A stretch of 58,362 nucleotides of DNA, from the NCBI GenBank assembly GCA_900543715.1, contig UQSX01000013.1:1-58362 (forward strand), in the 5' to 3' direction. Under the pieces are notes generated by a model. That model was not told the origin of the DNA and ran no database searches. It saw only the letters and a program-made list of their open reading frames with translations. The first letter of the stretch is position 1, and the number at the start of each line of letters is the position of its first letter. Shown piece by piece: positions 27,348 to 36,395 of the stretch. Position numbers and translations under genes: made by a program. The stretch comes from an uncultured Blautia sp. GTDB taxonomy: Bacteria; Bacillota; Clostridia; Lachnospirales; Lachnospiraceae.

Positions 27348-28184
27348 TTAACCTTTTACTGCTCCTGCAACCATACCTTCCATAATATGTCTGTGCAGCC
27401 AGATATACACAACAATACTTGGAATGATCGTTATGATTACTGCGGCGATTTCCACCACATAATTTGTGGCATACTGTCCCTGGAATTCCGTAAGACCTAC
27501 CGGCAGAGTCATCTTTGAAGAATCTGTCAGGAAAATCTGGGGAAGAAGCAGGTCATTCCAGATGTTGATAAAGGTTACTACTGCCACTGTAACAATAGAG
27601 GATTTTGATATAGGCATAATAATTTTAAAAAATATCTGATAAATGTTGCATCCGTCCATAACCGCGGCCTCTTCCATTTCCCGGGGAAGAGATCCCATAA
27701 ATCCTGTCATTATAAATATTGCCATTGGAAAAGCAATTCCGATATGAGGAATAATAACCGCCAAGTGGGTGTTTAAAAGTCCCATCTTATTGAACATCGA
27801 AAACAGCGGTACTACCATGGCATATACAGGGATCATCATTCCCAGCAAGAATACATTCAGGGTAAGTTTTGCCAGCTTCCACTGCATACGGGTAATTGCA
27901 TAAGAAACCATACTGCTTAATATAACTGCAACCACCACAGCCGATACGGCAATGATAACAGAGTTTCCAAAATATTGCAAAATATGACCTTCCTGAATAG
28001 CCTGAATGTAATTTACAAAACTAAAATTTTCCGGCAATCCCCACGGATTGGCATACAGCTCGGAATTAGTCTTAAAAGAACTCAGCAGCAGCCAGAACAG
28101 AGGATACAGGCAGAGAATAGTGAAAAATATCAGGCAGATATATTTCAATACTAAAAAAACCTTTTCTTTCGGTGATCGTTTCAT
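27348..28184 (-). CDS. Sugar ABC transporter permease (MalG/AraQ type)
   Basis: A 278-residue CUT1-family inner-membrane permease with six predicted helices. The EAA loop that contacts the ATPase is EEAAVMDGCNIYQIFFKIIMP (about 173-193, partly quoted). It starts 14 bases after the other permease with AAGGAGG. No ATPase gene is present in the locus, so it probably uses a shared MsmX-type ATPase encoded elsewhere, as is usual for CUT1 systems in Firmicutes. Confidence 0.94.
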   Translation of the reverse strand: MKRSPKEKVFLVLKYICLIFFTILCLYPLFWLLLSSFKTNSELYANPWGLPENFSFVNYIQAIQEGHILQYFGNSVIIAVSAVVVAVILSSMVSYAITRMQWKLAKLTLNVFLLGMMIPVYAMVVPLFSMFNKMGLLNTHLAVIIPHIGIAFPMAIFIMTGFMGSLPREMEEAAVMDGCNIYQIFFKIIMPISKSSIVTVAVVTFINIWNDLLLPQIFLTDSSKMTLPVGLTEFQGQYATNYVVEIAAVIITIIPSIVVYIWLHRHIMEGMVAGAVKG

Positions 28185-28198
28185 TCAAGATTTCCTCC

Positions 28199-29080
28199 TT
28201 AATACTCAATAGGTTCTGAACGGAACACAAAATTAGATAACAGCACAGAGCACATACACAGGATAAGTAAGATAACACCGATACCTGCTGCATATCCATA
28301 CTTCAATGTACGGAATCCCTGATAAAACATATAGGTGGACATAAGCTCTGTGGCATGATTCGGGCCGCCTCCGGTCATAACAGATACCAGATCGTAATAC
28401 TTCAGAGAGCCTGTAATGATCAATACTGCATCTACTTTTAAAATAGGTTTGATCAGCGGAAATGTAATTGCTTTAAACTGCACCCATTTACTTGCCCCAT
28501 CAATCTCCGCCGCTTCATAATAAGATTCAGGAATATTCTTCATTGCTGCAATCTGGATGATCATGTGATAACCAACAAACTGCCACATAACTACTATGAT
28601 AATACAGAACAGAGCTGTATTTTTATCTGCCAGCCATACATGCTGAAGACTTCCCAATCCGATAATTTCAAGAAATTTATTTACAAGGCCGAATTCTGAA
28701 TTATACACAAAGGTCCATGTAAGACCTACTGCTACACCGCAAATAACACTCGGAAGGAAAAAAACCGTCTGAAAAAAGTGGCTTCCTTTAATCTTCTGGA
28801 ACAAAATATTTCCAAAAAACAACGCCAAAGGCAAATGAGCGATCAGAGAGCCGATTACCATGAGAATATTGTTTCCCAGAGCTTTAGTAAAAGTAGTATC
28901 TTTAAAAAGATTCACATAGTTCTGTATTCCCACAAATTTGCTGGGGCTCATTAAATCTGTCTGAAGAAAGCTGACATAAACGTTATATCCAATGGGGATC
29001 AGCACAAAGACAGCATATATAAGAAAAGCGGGCAGAACAAAAACCGCTATGCTTTTTTTATTTCCTAATACTTTATTCAT
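28199..29080 (-). CDS. Sugar ABC transporter permease (MalF/UgpA type)
   Basis: A 293-residue CUT1 permease. The ATG at 29080 has GGAGG six bases upstream, giving a normal start (MNKVLGNKKSIAVFVLPAFL); the longer reading frame lacks a site. The EAA motif is YYEAAEIDGASKWVQFKAIT (about 200-219). It pairs with the permease encoded next and the binding protein encoded before it. Confidence 0.94.
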   Translation of the reverse strand: MNKVLGNKKSIAVFVLPAFLIYAVFVLIPIGYNVYVSFLQTDLMSPSKFVGIQNYVNLFKDTTFTKALGNNILMVIGSLIAHLPLALFFGNILFQKIKGSHFFQTVFFLPSVICGVAVGLTWTFVYNSEFGLVNKFLEIIGLGSLQHVWLADKNTALFCIIIVVMWQFVGYHMIIQIAAMKNIPESYYEAAEIDGASKWVQFKAITFPLIKPILKVDAVLIITGSLKYYDLVSVMTGGGPNHATELMSTYMFYQGFRTLKYGYAAGIGVILLILCMCSVLLSNFVFRSEPIEY

Positions 29081-29152
29081 GAAGTTCCTCCGTTTTAAAT
29101 TATCCAAAGACGGAGCTGAACCAGCAAGTGTCCAGCTCCGCATCTTAAAGCT

Positions 29153-30457
29153 TTATCGGTCTGCGTTATCTTCCGCAAATTGCTGGAGCGAATCAAATGC
29201 TGTCTGGGCATCTTCTCCGCCAAGCACTGCAACACAGGTATTATTAAATTCTACGCCTTCGCCGGCACCAAACTGTCTGTCCCACCATGGGGTAAGTCCA
29301 ACCTGAGAATTGGAAATATTCAGCACGTCTGCCATAAGCGGAGAGAGCTTTGACTCATCAATCTCATAATTTCCTGCCGGAATCCTTCCGTAATCGTACA
29401 GAAGTGTTTCTTCACTTTCCTGAGAAGTCCAATATTTCAGGAAAGCAACTGCTGCATCTTTATTCTTGCAGGTTTCTGCAACAGAAAAGCTGGTATCTAC
29501 AGAACCAACAGAAATATTATTATACTGAGGATCGTATGCCGGAAGTACAAATGCACCTACGTTTTCTCCAATTTCACTCTTTGCACATTTGTCGGCATCC
29601 CAAGCGCCCTGGAAATACATAGCTGCCTGTCCGCTGGTAAACAGATCTGTAGACTCTTCTGGTCCCATTCCGATGTAACCGTCCTGGAAATATCCATTAT
29701 CAGCCATTTTCTTTACTTCTTCTGCCGCTTTAACATGAGTTTCATTATTCCATGGCTGTGTACCATCGCATACATCATTAAAGAGCTGGTCTCCTGCCAT
29801 TCCTCCTGCTATCTGCTGTACGAACTGAGCAGGAATCCATGCATCTGTTCCGCACATAGTCATTGGGGTTACTCCGTTATCTTTTAATGTCTGACATACA
29901 TCAAGGAACTCTTCATAGGTAGTAGGTACTTCTACTCCATTTTCCTCAAAAATCTGCTTATTGTAGAACATTACACAAAGAGATTTCTGAGTAGGTACAC
30001 CATAATTCTTTCCATCATAAGACAGCAAATCCAGTGTTCCGTCTGCAAAAGAATTTTTCCACTCCTGGTCTTCTTCCAAATAAGAAGTAATGTCTGCTAC
30101 TTTACCTCCTTCCACAAAGGGTTCCAGATAAGACAGCTCCCAGGTAAAGAAAATATCCGGTACGGCATTAGAAGCCATAAGAGTGGTCAGCTTTGTTTTA
30201 TACTGCTCATTTTCATAAAATTCAATTTCTACTGTTACTCCGTACTCATTATCTTCCGAGAATTTTTCTGCAATAGCGTTATACGCATCAATGTATGTAT
30301 CTGCCTCCGTACCTACACACATAACTGTCAGGGTATCGTCCCCGCCTGAGCTTCCTGAACCGGAATCTCCTGAAGAAGATCCTCCTCCGCATCCACTTAG
30401 CAACAGGCTTCCTGCGGTCAACGCCGAGAGCAATACTGCTACAAATTTTTTCTTCAT
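29153..30457 (-). CDS. Extracellular sugar-binding lipoprotein of ABC transporter
   Basis: A 434-residue solute-binding protein with a lipoprotein signal peptide: KKK, a hydrophobic core and the lipobox LLSGC (cysteine near residue 23), followed by a flexible Gly/Ser linker. The mature part is a family 1 binding protein (KLTTLMASNAVPDIFFTWEL, LFTSGQAAMYFQGAWDAD). It is the first gene of the importer operon. Given the GH42 and GH3 enzymes, short beta-linked oligosaccharides are likely ligands. Its upstream region has TATACT about 25-30 bases before the ATG with a poor -35 and a direct repeat GTGATAA-GTGATAA, which would suit activation by the AraC-type regulator. Confidence 0.93.
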   Translation of the reverse strand: MKKKFVAVLLSALTAGSLLLSGCGGGSSSGDSGSGSSGGDDTLTVMCVGTEADTYIDAYNAIAEKFSEDNEYGVTVEIEFYENEQYKTKLTTLMASNAVPDIFFTWELSYLEPFVEGGKVADITSYLEEDQEWKNSFADGTLDLLSYDGKNYGVPTQKSLCVMFYNKQIFEENGVEVPTTYEEFLDVCQTLKDNGVTPMTMCGTDAWIPAQFVQQIAGGMAGDQLFNDVCDGTQPWNNETHVKAAEEVKKMADNGYFQDGYIGMGPEESTDLFTSGQAAMYFQGAWDADKCAKSEIGENVGAFVLPAYDPQYNNISVGSVDTSFSVAETCKNKDAAVAFLKYWTSQESEETLLYDYGRIPAGNYEIDESKLSPLMADVLNISNSQVGLTPWWDRQFGAGEGVEFNNTCVAVLGGEDAQTAFDSLQQFAEDNADR

Positions 30458-30608
30458 TTTCGTTCCTCCTCTTTAATTTTTTTGATAGTATAACTTTATC
30501 ACTTATCACATTGACGAAATAGGTGTGTTTTTTACCTAAAAAGTTGAATATTTTAACCATCTTTCTTTTGTCTGACATTTTTATTATCGCTATTTGCACA
30601 ATAACCGC

Positions 30609-30659
30609 AAAAGGACTGCTGTGATAAGCCGTAATCTTGCTTATCACAGCACTCCTTTT
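30609..30659. terminator. Bidirectional terminator after hutD
   Basis: A 21-base arm starting AAAAGGACTGCTGTG pairs with 30639-30659 with one mismatch around a 9-base loop, flanked by A and T runs. It ends the citC-citXG-hydrolase-hutD transcript. Confidence 0.8.
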
Positions 30660-30678
30660 ATATAGTGCCCTCTATCTT

Positions 30679-31266
30679 TTATTCTTTATCTACCGACCCT
30701 CGGCAAATTCCCATTTTGGCAGATATGGGGCCTGGGTTTTTGATAATTATACTTTTTCTCCATTCTTTCTGAACAAAGGTCTCTTTCTCTGTCAAGGTAA
30801 AGTCCCGACTTAGTATTTCTCCTTCTCTCACATAGACCGCCAGAAAATTTTCATCTTCGTCAGGAATAATTTCAAATTTCTGCCCTGCCTCCAGGCAAAG
30901 AGCCTCCATTCTTCCCTTGGCCCCGTTTTTCAGCATCAGATTAAAGTCCACCACTCTTCCATAACTGACTGTAGGCCCCCCGCCGTCGAAGCGGTCCACT
31001 TCATAGGGTTCCAGGGAAACTTTCTTTTCTTCTCCATGGACCATATCCAGATGTCCCTGAAAGATCATCAGATAACGCTCCACTCCCGGCAGACTGGTAA
31101 ACTCTGACCGGTCTGCCTCCACTGTAGCACTGCTGATCCGCAGCTGAAAATTCCCAGATTTATAATCTCCATCTTCAGGGTACAGGTAAAGCTCTGTAGT
31201 ATCTCCTCCTGACCATCTGGAAACCTTATAGTCTTTCTCTGTTCTCACAATCATTTTCTCACACAT
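30679..31266 (-). CDS. hutD: HutD family protein
   Basis: A 195-residue double-cupin protein with the HutD signature RWSGGDTTELYLYP (about 17-30), the segment FQLRISSATVEADRSEFTSL and FDGGGPTVSYGRVVDFNLM. HutD is linked to histidine utilisation, and a regulatory or formiminoglutamate-binding role has been proposed; its exact activity is not settled. Finding it here ties this small operon to the hut genes 10 kb away. The ATG follows GGGAGGTTTTTACAG. Confidence 0.85.
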   Translation of the reverse strand: MCEKMIVRTEKDYKVSRWSGGDTTELYLYPEDGDYKSGNFQLRISSATVEADRSEFTSLPGVERYLMIFQGHLDMVHGEEKKVSLEPYEVDRFDGGGPTVSYGRVVDFNLMLKNGAKGRMEALCLEAGQKFEIIPDEDENFLAVYVREGEILSRDFTLTEKETFVQKEWRKSIIIKNPGPISAKMGICRGSVDKE

Positions 31267-31318
31267 CTGTAAAAACCTCCCATTTAGTAAGTTTGGTATC
31301 CTGTTTAGCTCATTGCTC

Positions 31319-32269
31319 TCAGGAATAAAATTTCAGCACCTTATTCAGATAAGGTCTCAGTATATTATTTCCACATCTGTAGGTCTCGTGTTTCGCTCCC
31401 GGCACTCTTATGAGCTTCCCCTGGGGCAGCCGGCGGATAAATCTCTCCTGAGGTCTGGGGTAGACCAGAGTATCCCGCTGAGCCTGAAAAAGGGCCACAG
31501 GTATGTCTATCTTTTTCCAGGAGCGGACTAAAATTTCGCGGCTCATGCGGTAGGCTTCCAGTCCCCACTGATAGCTGGCGCCATTATTCTGAAATTCCGG
31601 CACCCTTCTCCTCTTCTCATAGTAATGATCAAATCTTGCTCTGGATAGACAGGAACTTTTTTCAAAAGTTTCTTCATCCCGAAACCCATGCTGTCCCAGG
31701 GCATATTCTTCGCCCTTTCCCATGGAACACATAAGAAAAGATGCCATATAGGCCAGAACAGGCGGAATATTTCCTGTACGGTGCAGAATCATAGGAGCGT
31801 TTAGAATTCCCTTCTGAAATCTCCCCGGATTTTCTGCCAGAGTCACCGCAGCAATTGCTCCTCCCATAGAATGTCCGAAAATAAACATGGGCAGTCCGGG
31901 ATTTTCCTCTGCTGCCCTGTCAGCAATAAAACTCAGATCTTTCACATATCTCCAGAAATTATCTATATGAACCTTGCTGGGGTCCTTGGTCAGCCTGTAA
32001 GACCGTCCATGGCCGCAGTGTTCCGGAATATACACGGTAAAACCTGTCTGATAAAAATACCAGGCCAGCTCTTTATATTTTTCTGCACTCTCGCAGAATC
32101 CATGAGAAATCAGGATAATTCCTTTAGCCTCTTTTTTATGGAGAGAAAGGCAGAAAATCTTCTTTCCCATTTCTCTGGTATAGTAACTTTCTCTTCCCCA
32201 GGCGTCAAAGCAGGACTCCACGTAATCCTGCATTTCTTCTGAAAAATTTTTCTCATCTAAAAGTCTCAA
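31319..32269 (-). CDS. Alpha/beta hydrolase (lysophospholipase-like)
   Basis: A serine hydrolase of about 316 residues with the nucleophile elbow FGHSMGGAIAAV, an oxyanion region ILISHGFCESAEKY, a DxxGHGRS-like segment (PEHCGHGRSY) and a catalytic His in PGAKHETYRC. This is the Hydrolase_4/monoacylglycerol-lipase type. I place the start at a TTG at 32269 with AAAGGGGAG six bases upstream; the frame is open 33 bases further, inside citXG. It is embedded in the citC-citXG-hutD operon, but its link to that chemistry is unclear. Confidence 0.8.
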   Translation of the reverse strand: MRLLDEKNFSEEMQDYVESCFDAWGRESYYTREMGKKIFCLSLHKKEAKGIILISHGFCESAEKYKELAWYFYQTGFTVYIPEHCGHGRSYRLTKDPSKVHIDNFWRYVKDLSFIADRAAEENPGLPMFIFGHSMGGAIAAVTLAENPGRFQKGILNAPMILHRTGNIPPVLAYMASFLMCSMGKGEEYALGQHGFRDEETFEKSSCLSRARFDHYYEKRRRVPEFQNNGASYQWGLEAYRMSREILVRSWKKIDIPVALFQAQRDTLVYPRPQERFIRRLPQGKLIRVPGAKHETYRCGNNILRPYLNKVLKFYS

Positions 32270-33707
32270 CGCATTCTCCCCTTTCTGTGTCAAAGGTTTC
32301 AAAAGGACATTGTATATTTTTGAGGAAATGCAAAAAATAGGTCAACGCCAGCATGTCTGCACTTCCACCAGGACTGATATTCTTTTTAACAAAACATGTA
32401 TCCAGGACTGGAATGATTTCCAGCTGTTCCTCAGGTCCGGATGTCTTTAAAAACTGTTCCAGCTCTTTCTGTATTTTCAAAACCGTGTGGTAATCAGACC
32501 TTATGATCATATTTGTATCCTCCACAGATGAGATATACTGGAGCAGGGTAAGGAGACCGGCATCATTCAGACTGTAACCTTTCTTCAGGAGTTTCTCAAA
32601 GTAAAAAATCCCTCTTTCCAGGACATGAGGAAAACCTCTCCAGGCTTCTCCCCGTATTCCTTCTACCTGGTATTCTGCATAAAGTTTTTCCCCATGGGTC
32701 CTGGGATCTCTCTTTTCCAGTCCTTTATAATCTGCCATCAGATTGCTCGTCAGGCTCCGGCATACTTCGCCAAAAATCTTTAGAAAATCATTGCCGCGAA
32801 AATCTGCCATCAGACTTCCTGCTCCATATCCGGCGCAGCAGCAGAATATCCCGCCGGAGAATACCATCCCTTTATGGGTATTAACTCCTCCCGTTGCCTC
32901 CCTCATGTTTTTTTCCCCTTCTATCCCCAATACCCTTAATTTTTCAAAAAGTCCTGGAAGTTCCTCCTTTTCCCCGGAAAAATTCAGGCCTTCCCTGGCG
33001 CATTGGATAAAATAAGGGGTCAGGGCATATGCGCTGTCTGCAAAAGTTATAAGGCTCATATCCTGATGAGCTCCGTTGTGGGCCCGGTCTACAAGCCCCG
33101 GCTTTAATGTGGCGTTTACTTCATAAAGAAGGCTTTTCTGCATCAGAAGTCCAATATGGGAGGCCATTCTTTCTATATAAAAGTTTTCCATCATCTGGAT
33201 TTCCCGGTGAAAAACTTCTTTGGCAGAATGTCTTCTGGACCGGCTGCAGTAAAAAGCCGGCTCACCGCAGAGAAGACACTTTCTTTCTGAGAATCCCAGT
33301 TCCTGCCTGGAAACTTTTCTTCCAGTGCTGTCCAGCACATCAAAGTCAAAGAGCCTTCCCAAAGGGTGCTTGTCTTCCGCTGTGGTAAGGCTTCTTTTTA
33401 TTTTTTCAGGGGACAGTGTCAGCGAATAAAAGCTCTCACAACCTGTATTTTCTCTGTTTTCCAGGCTATAGATAATCTCTCCCTCTTCTTCTTTTACCGC
33501 CTGCTGTATCAGCTTATTTCCCACATCAAAAAGCCAGACTCCAAAAGGAAATGTTTTCACCGGCCCTGGAATGTTCAGCGTAAAGCTCACCAGAGAAGCC
33601 GGTTTCTCTTTCATAAGTTCTCTCTGAATTTCTCCCCGTCTTTCCCTTGCGTCTAAAATTTCCCCCAGGGAAGCTTCTTTTCCCTCTGTCCATAACTCAA
33701 GTCTCAT
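32253..33707 (-). CDS. citXG: CitX-CitG fusion: citrate lyase prosthetic-group transferase and synthase
   Basis: A 484-residue fusion. The N-terminal part (about 1-170) is CitX, which attaches the prosthetic group to CitD: GRLFDFDVLD (117-126) is its signature, followed by a small cysteine cluster CLLCGEPAFYC. The C-terminal part (about 180-484) is CitG, which makes 2'-(5''-triphosphoribosyl)-3'-dephospho-CoA from ATP and dephospho-CoA: NATLKPGLVDRAHNGAHQDM (198-217) and GVNTHKGMVFSGGIF. Such fusions are known in other bacteria. It overlaps citC by 11 bases and the hydrolase gene by 17. It serves the CitDEF lyase encoded 18 kb away. Confidence 0.92.
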   Translation of the reverse strand: MRLELWTEGKEASLGEILDARERRGEIQRELMKEKPASLVSFTLNIPGPVKTFPFGVWLFDVGNKLIQQAVKEEEGEIIYSLENRENTGCESFYSLTLSPEKIKRSLTTAEDKHPLGRLFDFDVLDSTGRKVSRQELGFSERKCLLCGEPAFYCSRSRRHSAKEVFHREIQMMENFYIERMASHIGLLMQKSLLYEVNATLKPGLVDRAHNGAHQDMSLITFADSAYALTPYFIQCAREGLNFSGEKEELPGLFEKLRVLGIEGEKNMREATGGVNTHKGMVFSGGIFCCCAGYGAGSLMADFRGNDFLKIFGEVCRSLTSNLMADYKGLEKRDPRTHGEKLYAEYQVEGIRGEAWRGFPHVLERGIFYFEKLLKKGYSLNDAGLLTLLQYISSVEDTNMIIRSDYHTVLKIQKELEQFLKTSGPEEQLEIIPVLDTCFVKKNISPGGSADMLALTYFLHFLKNIQCPFETFDTERGECVETFR

Positions 33708-34755
33708 CTCTACTCTCCCTGTTCAGCAGTTTTTCTCTCAGCCCCCGTCCTTCTTCGGAAGTCAGATAAGCATAAGTTGTTTCAGGCACCATTTCTTTCA
33801 GAGTCTCCCAGTCTCCCTCCAGAAACTTTTTCCGCACATATGTGGCGCTGATTACCTGTTCCCGGTTTCTGCACCGGGGAATCTCTATTACCTCTATCCC
33901 ATAATCCGGAAGGATTTTTTTCATTTCCTGATTATACACTCTTGTGATTTCTGAAAAAGGCTCCTCTCCCACATAGCGGCAGTCTATGTGAAAAGCCTCC
34001 TTAAAATAAGTCCCGAAAATTTTCAGATCCAGCAGCACTGCCTCACCTGAAGCTTTTGCCTTGTCTTTCAGAAAATAATCCGGGAAGGTGGCATGGGAAA
34101 TCAGATAATCTGAACTGCCATGGACATAGACATTTTTCAAATCCTCACAGCCTTTTTTTACCAGGTCCAGTCTTACCTTTGCCGGAAACTCTGAGGCGTC
34201 CTCTGACAGTACGAAAACATGGAGAATCTCACAGCTTGCCGCTGCATATTCCACCAGATACCTGTGGCCCTTGGTAAAAGGATTGGCATTCATCACAATA
34301 GCTCCTGTCTTTAAGGAAAAATGTTCTTCATAAGGAGCCGCTTCTTTTTTCAGATAATCTCTGATCCCGTTTTTTTTATTTTCCATAAGCAGCATATCCC
34401 GGGTATCCATGATCGGCCAGAATCCAAAATCCTGAAAATAGCTTTGATTACCAGGTTTTGTAAATACAAACAGATGGGTGATCCCCTCTTCCCAGGCATT
34501 TTTCATAAGGAAAGACACTAGTTTCACCATCAGTCCTTCCCCCTGAAACCCAGGGTCTACAGCAATGCATTTCAGTACATTCCCCTGCCGGGAGCCACAG
34601 GCTGCAATCTCTCCTTCCCTGGTACGCAGCATCACAGAATACTGAACCTTTTTCTCAAAGTCCAGTCCCTGCTGTGCCAGAAAATCTTTCATTTTCTCCA
34701 GTTTTCTTCCCTGGAAAGGGCGTCCTTCCTCCTGATAAAACTCAAATTCCTCCAT
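33697..34755 (-). CDS. citC: [Citrate (pro-3S)-lyase] ligase
   Basis: Acetylates the thiol of the CitD prosthetic group using ATP and acetate, switching the lyase on. The 352-residue protein has an N-terminal GNAT-like domain (about 1-130, CIAVDPGFQGEGLMVKLV) and a C-terminal nucleotidyltransferase domain with MNANPFTKGHRYLVEYAA (155-172) and the ISATYVRK motif near residue 305. The ATG follows AAAGGGGAATGAC. First gene of the operon; a TGG TAGAAT extended -10 at 34785-34790 may be its promoter. Confidence 0.95.
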   Translation of the reverse strand: MEEFEFYQEEGRPFQGRKLEKMKDFLAQQGLDFEKKVQYSVMLRTREGEIAACGSRQGNVLKCIAVDPGFQGEGLMVKLVSFLMKNAWEEGITHLFVFTKPGNQSYFQDFGFWPIMDTRDMLLMENKKNGIRDYLKKEAAPYEEHFSLKTGAIVMNANPFTKGHRYLVEYAAASCEILHVFVLSEDASEFPAKVRLDLVKKGCEDLKNVYVHGSSDYLISHATFPDYFLKDKAKASGEAVLLDLKIFGTYFKEAFHIDCRYVGEEPFSEITRVYNQEMKKILPDYGIEVIEIPRCRNREQVISATYVRKKFLEGDWETLKEMVPETTYAYLTSEEGRGLREKLLNRESRDET

Positions 34756-34851
34756 GTCATTCCCCTTTCTTCTGAGCTACTCTGATTCTACCATATCCTA
34801 TTCAAAACAGCCAGGCCCTTATTGTCTTTCCGTCCTTTTGAAAAATTCTTG

Positions 34852-34880
34852 TAGACAAGAATATCTTATTACGATATTAT
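34852..34880 (+). promoter_or_regulatory. Promoter with internal palindrome for the symporter gene
   Basis: TAGACA and TATTAT are separated by 17 bases. The palindrome AATATC-TTATTAC-GATATT (34860-34878) lies between and over the -10, a good position for a repressor operator. Confidence 0.55.
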
Positions 34881-34923
34881 AGGAGAGCGATTCTATAAAG
34901 CAAAAGAAGGGAGACTGATAATC

Positions 34924-36327
34924 ATGCTGACTGATTTTATCAACGGACTAAGCGACCTGCTCTACAGTTATATCCTGATCATCCTCCTTTTAGGAACAGG
35001 AATCTTTTTTACTTTCAGAACACGTTTCGTGCAGTTCCGTCTTTTCATCGAATCAATCCGTGTTGTGGCTCAGCCTGGCTCTGATGAGAATGGGCTTTCC
35101 TCCTTCCAGGCGCTGATGGTATCCACTGCCTCCCGGGTAGGAACCGGAAACATTGCCGGTATCTCAACCGCCATCTGTCTTGGCGGACCAGGGGCTGTTT
35201 TCTGGATGTGGCTTACCGCTATCCTTGGAAGCGCATCTGCTTTCATCGAAAGTACTCTGGCACAGATTTATAAAAAACGTGCTGAAGACGGAAGTTCTTA
35301 CGGCGGCCCTGCTTACTATATTCAGGCCGCTCTCAAAAAACACTGGATCGGGGCCATATTCGCTGCATTCCTGATCCTGACATATATGGGCGGCTTCAAT
35401 CTGGTAGCCTCCTTTAATATCGCAGATTCTTTCCGTGCTTACAGTTTTTTTGACGAAGCAGCTACTCCTCTGATCGTCGGTTTCATCCTGGCTCTGATCT
35501 TCGCTCTATGCATCTTCAGAGGCAGCAAACAGATTTCTAAGATTACAGAAGTACTGGTACCTTTTATGGGAATCTTCTATCTTGCAGTGGCTCTTTTTGT
35601 AACTGTGACCCACTATACCCTGATTCCCAAGATGTTCTCTGACATTTTTTCCAACGCCTTTGATTTACAGGCCATTTTTGGAGGATTTACAGGCTCCTGT
35701 GTTATGAATGGTATCAAAAGAGGGCTTTTCTCTAACGAGGCCGGCGTAGGCTCTGCTCCTAATGCTGCTGCCAGCGCTTCTGTGTCCCATCCGGTGAAGC
35801 AGGGTCTTGTGCAAATGCTTTCTGTGTTTATTGATACGATCCTGATCTGTACTGCTACTGCCTGTCTGCTGCTGTGTTCCGGCGTAGCCCCAAGTGAAGA
35901 ACTGAAGGGTATGCCCTGGGTCCAGGCGGCTGCTTCAGAATCTCTGGGCAGTTTTGGAACCGTTTTTATCACCGTAGCCCTGTGCCTCTTTGCCTTTACC
36001 ACACTGATCGGTAATTTCTATTATGCAGAAATGGGACTGAAATACCTATGCGGAAAAACTCCCGGAAAGGCTCTTCTTAATCTTTTCCGTGTCATTGCTT
36101 CCCTGATCGTACTGGCAGGAGCTGTCATGGAATTCGGCCTGGTATGGAGTACAGCAGATGTTCTCATGGGCTTTATGGCTCTCATCAATCTGCCCGTTAT
36201 CCTTATACTGGGCGGCACTGCTGTCCGCTGTATGCAGGATTATGTAAAACAGAAAAAAGAAGGAAAAGATCCGGTATTTAAAGCCTCAGACATTGAACTG
36301 AAAGATAAAACCGATTTCTGGAATTAA
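34924..36327 (+). CDS. Sodium:amino-acid symporter, AGCS family
   Basis: A 467-residue inner-membrane carrier with about 10-11 helices, belonging to the alanine/glycine/glutamine:cation symporters. The family core GTGNIAGISTAICLGGPGAVFWMW (residues about 73-96, partly quoted) and NGIKRGLFSNEAGVGSAPNAAA (about 260-281) are clear. It is divergent from citC. Its placement beside amino-acid fermentation genes suggests uptake of alanine, glycine, glutamine or a related substrate, but the substrate cannot be read directly. GGGAG lies ten bases before the ATG. Confidence 0.92.
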   Translation: MLTDFINGLSDLLYSYILIILLLGTGIFFTFRTRFVQFRLFIESIRVVAQPGSDENGLSSFQALMVSTASRVGTGNIAGISTAICLGGPGAVFWMWLTAILGSASAFIESTLAQIYKKRAEDGSSYGGPAYYIQAALKKHWIGAIFAAFLILTYMGGFNLVASFNIADSFRAYSFFDEAATPLIVGFILALIFALCIFRGSKQISKITEVLVPFMGIFYLAVALFVTVTHYTLIPKMFSDIFSNAFDLQAIFGGFTGSCVMNGIKRGLFSNEAGVGSAPNAAASASVSHPVKQGLVQMLSVFIDTILICTATACLLLCSGVAPSEELKGMPWVQAAASESLGSFGTVFITVALCLFAFTTLIGNFYYAEMGLKYLCGKTPGKALLNLFRVIASLIVLAGAVMEFGLVWSTADVLMGFMALINLPVILILGGTAVRCMQDYVKQKKEGKDPVFKASDIELKDKTDFWN

Positions 36328-36329
36328 AA

Positions 36330-36373
36330 AATGAGGAACTGTGCCAAGTTACTGGCTGCCACAGTTCCTCATT
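36330..36373. terminator. Bidirectional terminator
   Basis: AATGAGGAACTGTG pairs perfectly with CACAGTTCCTCATT around a 16-base loop, between the convergent symporter and membrane-protein genes. Confidence 0.85.
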
Positions 36374-36395
36374 CCATATTCTTTTAATTTTCTTC

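Noticed and set aside
34756..34923. Glycine riboswitch upstream of the AGCS symporter
   Set aside because: The gap is only 168 bases, it holds a promoter close to the gene, and no tandem aptamer-like helices are visible.
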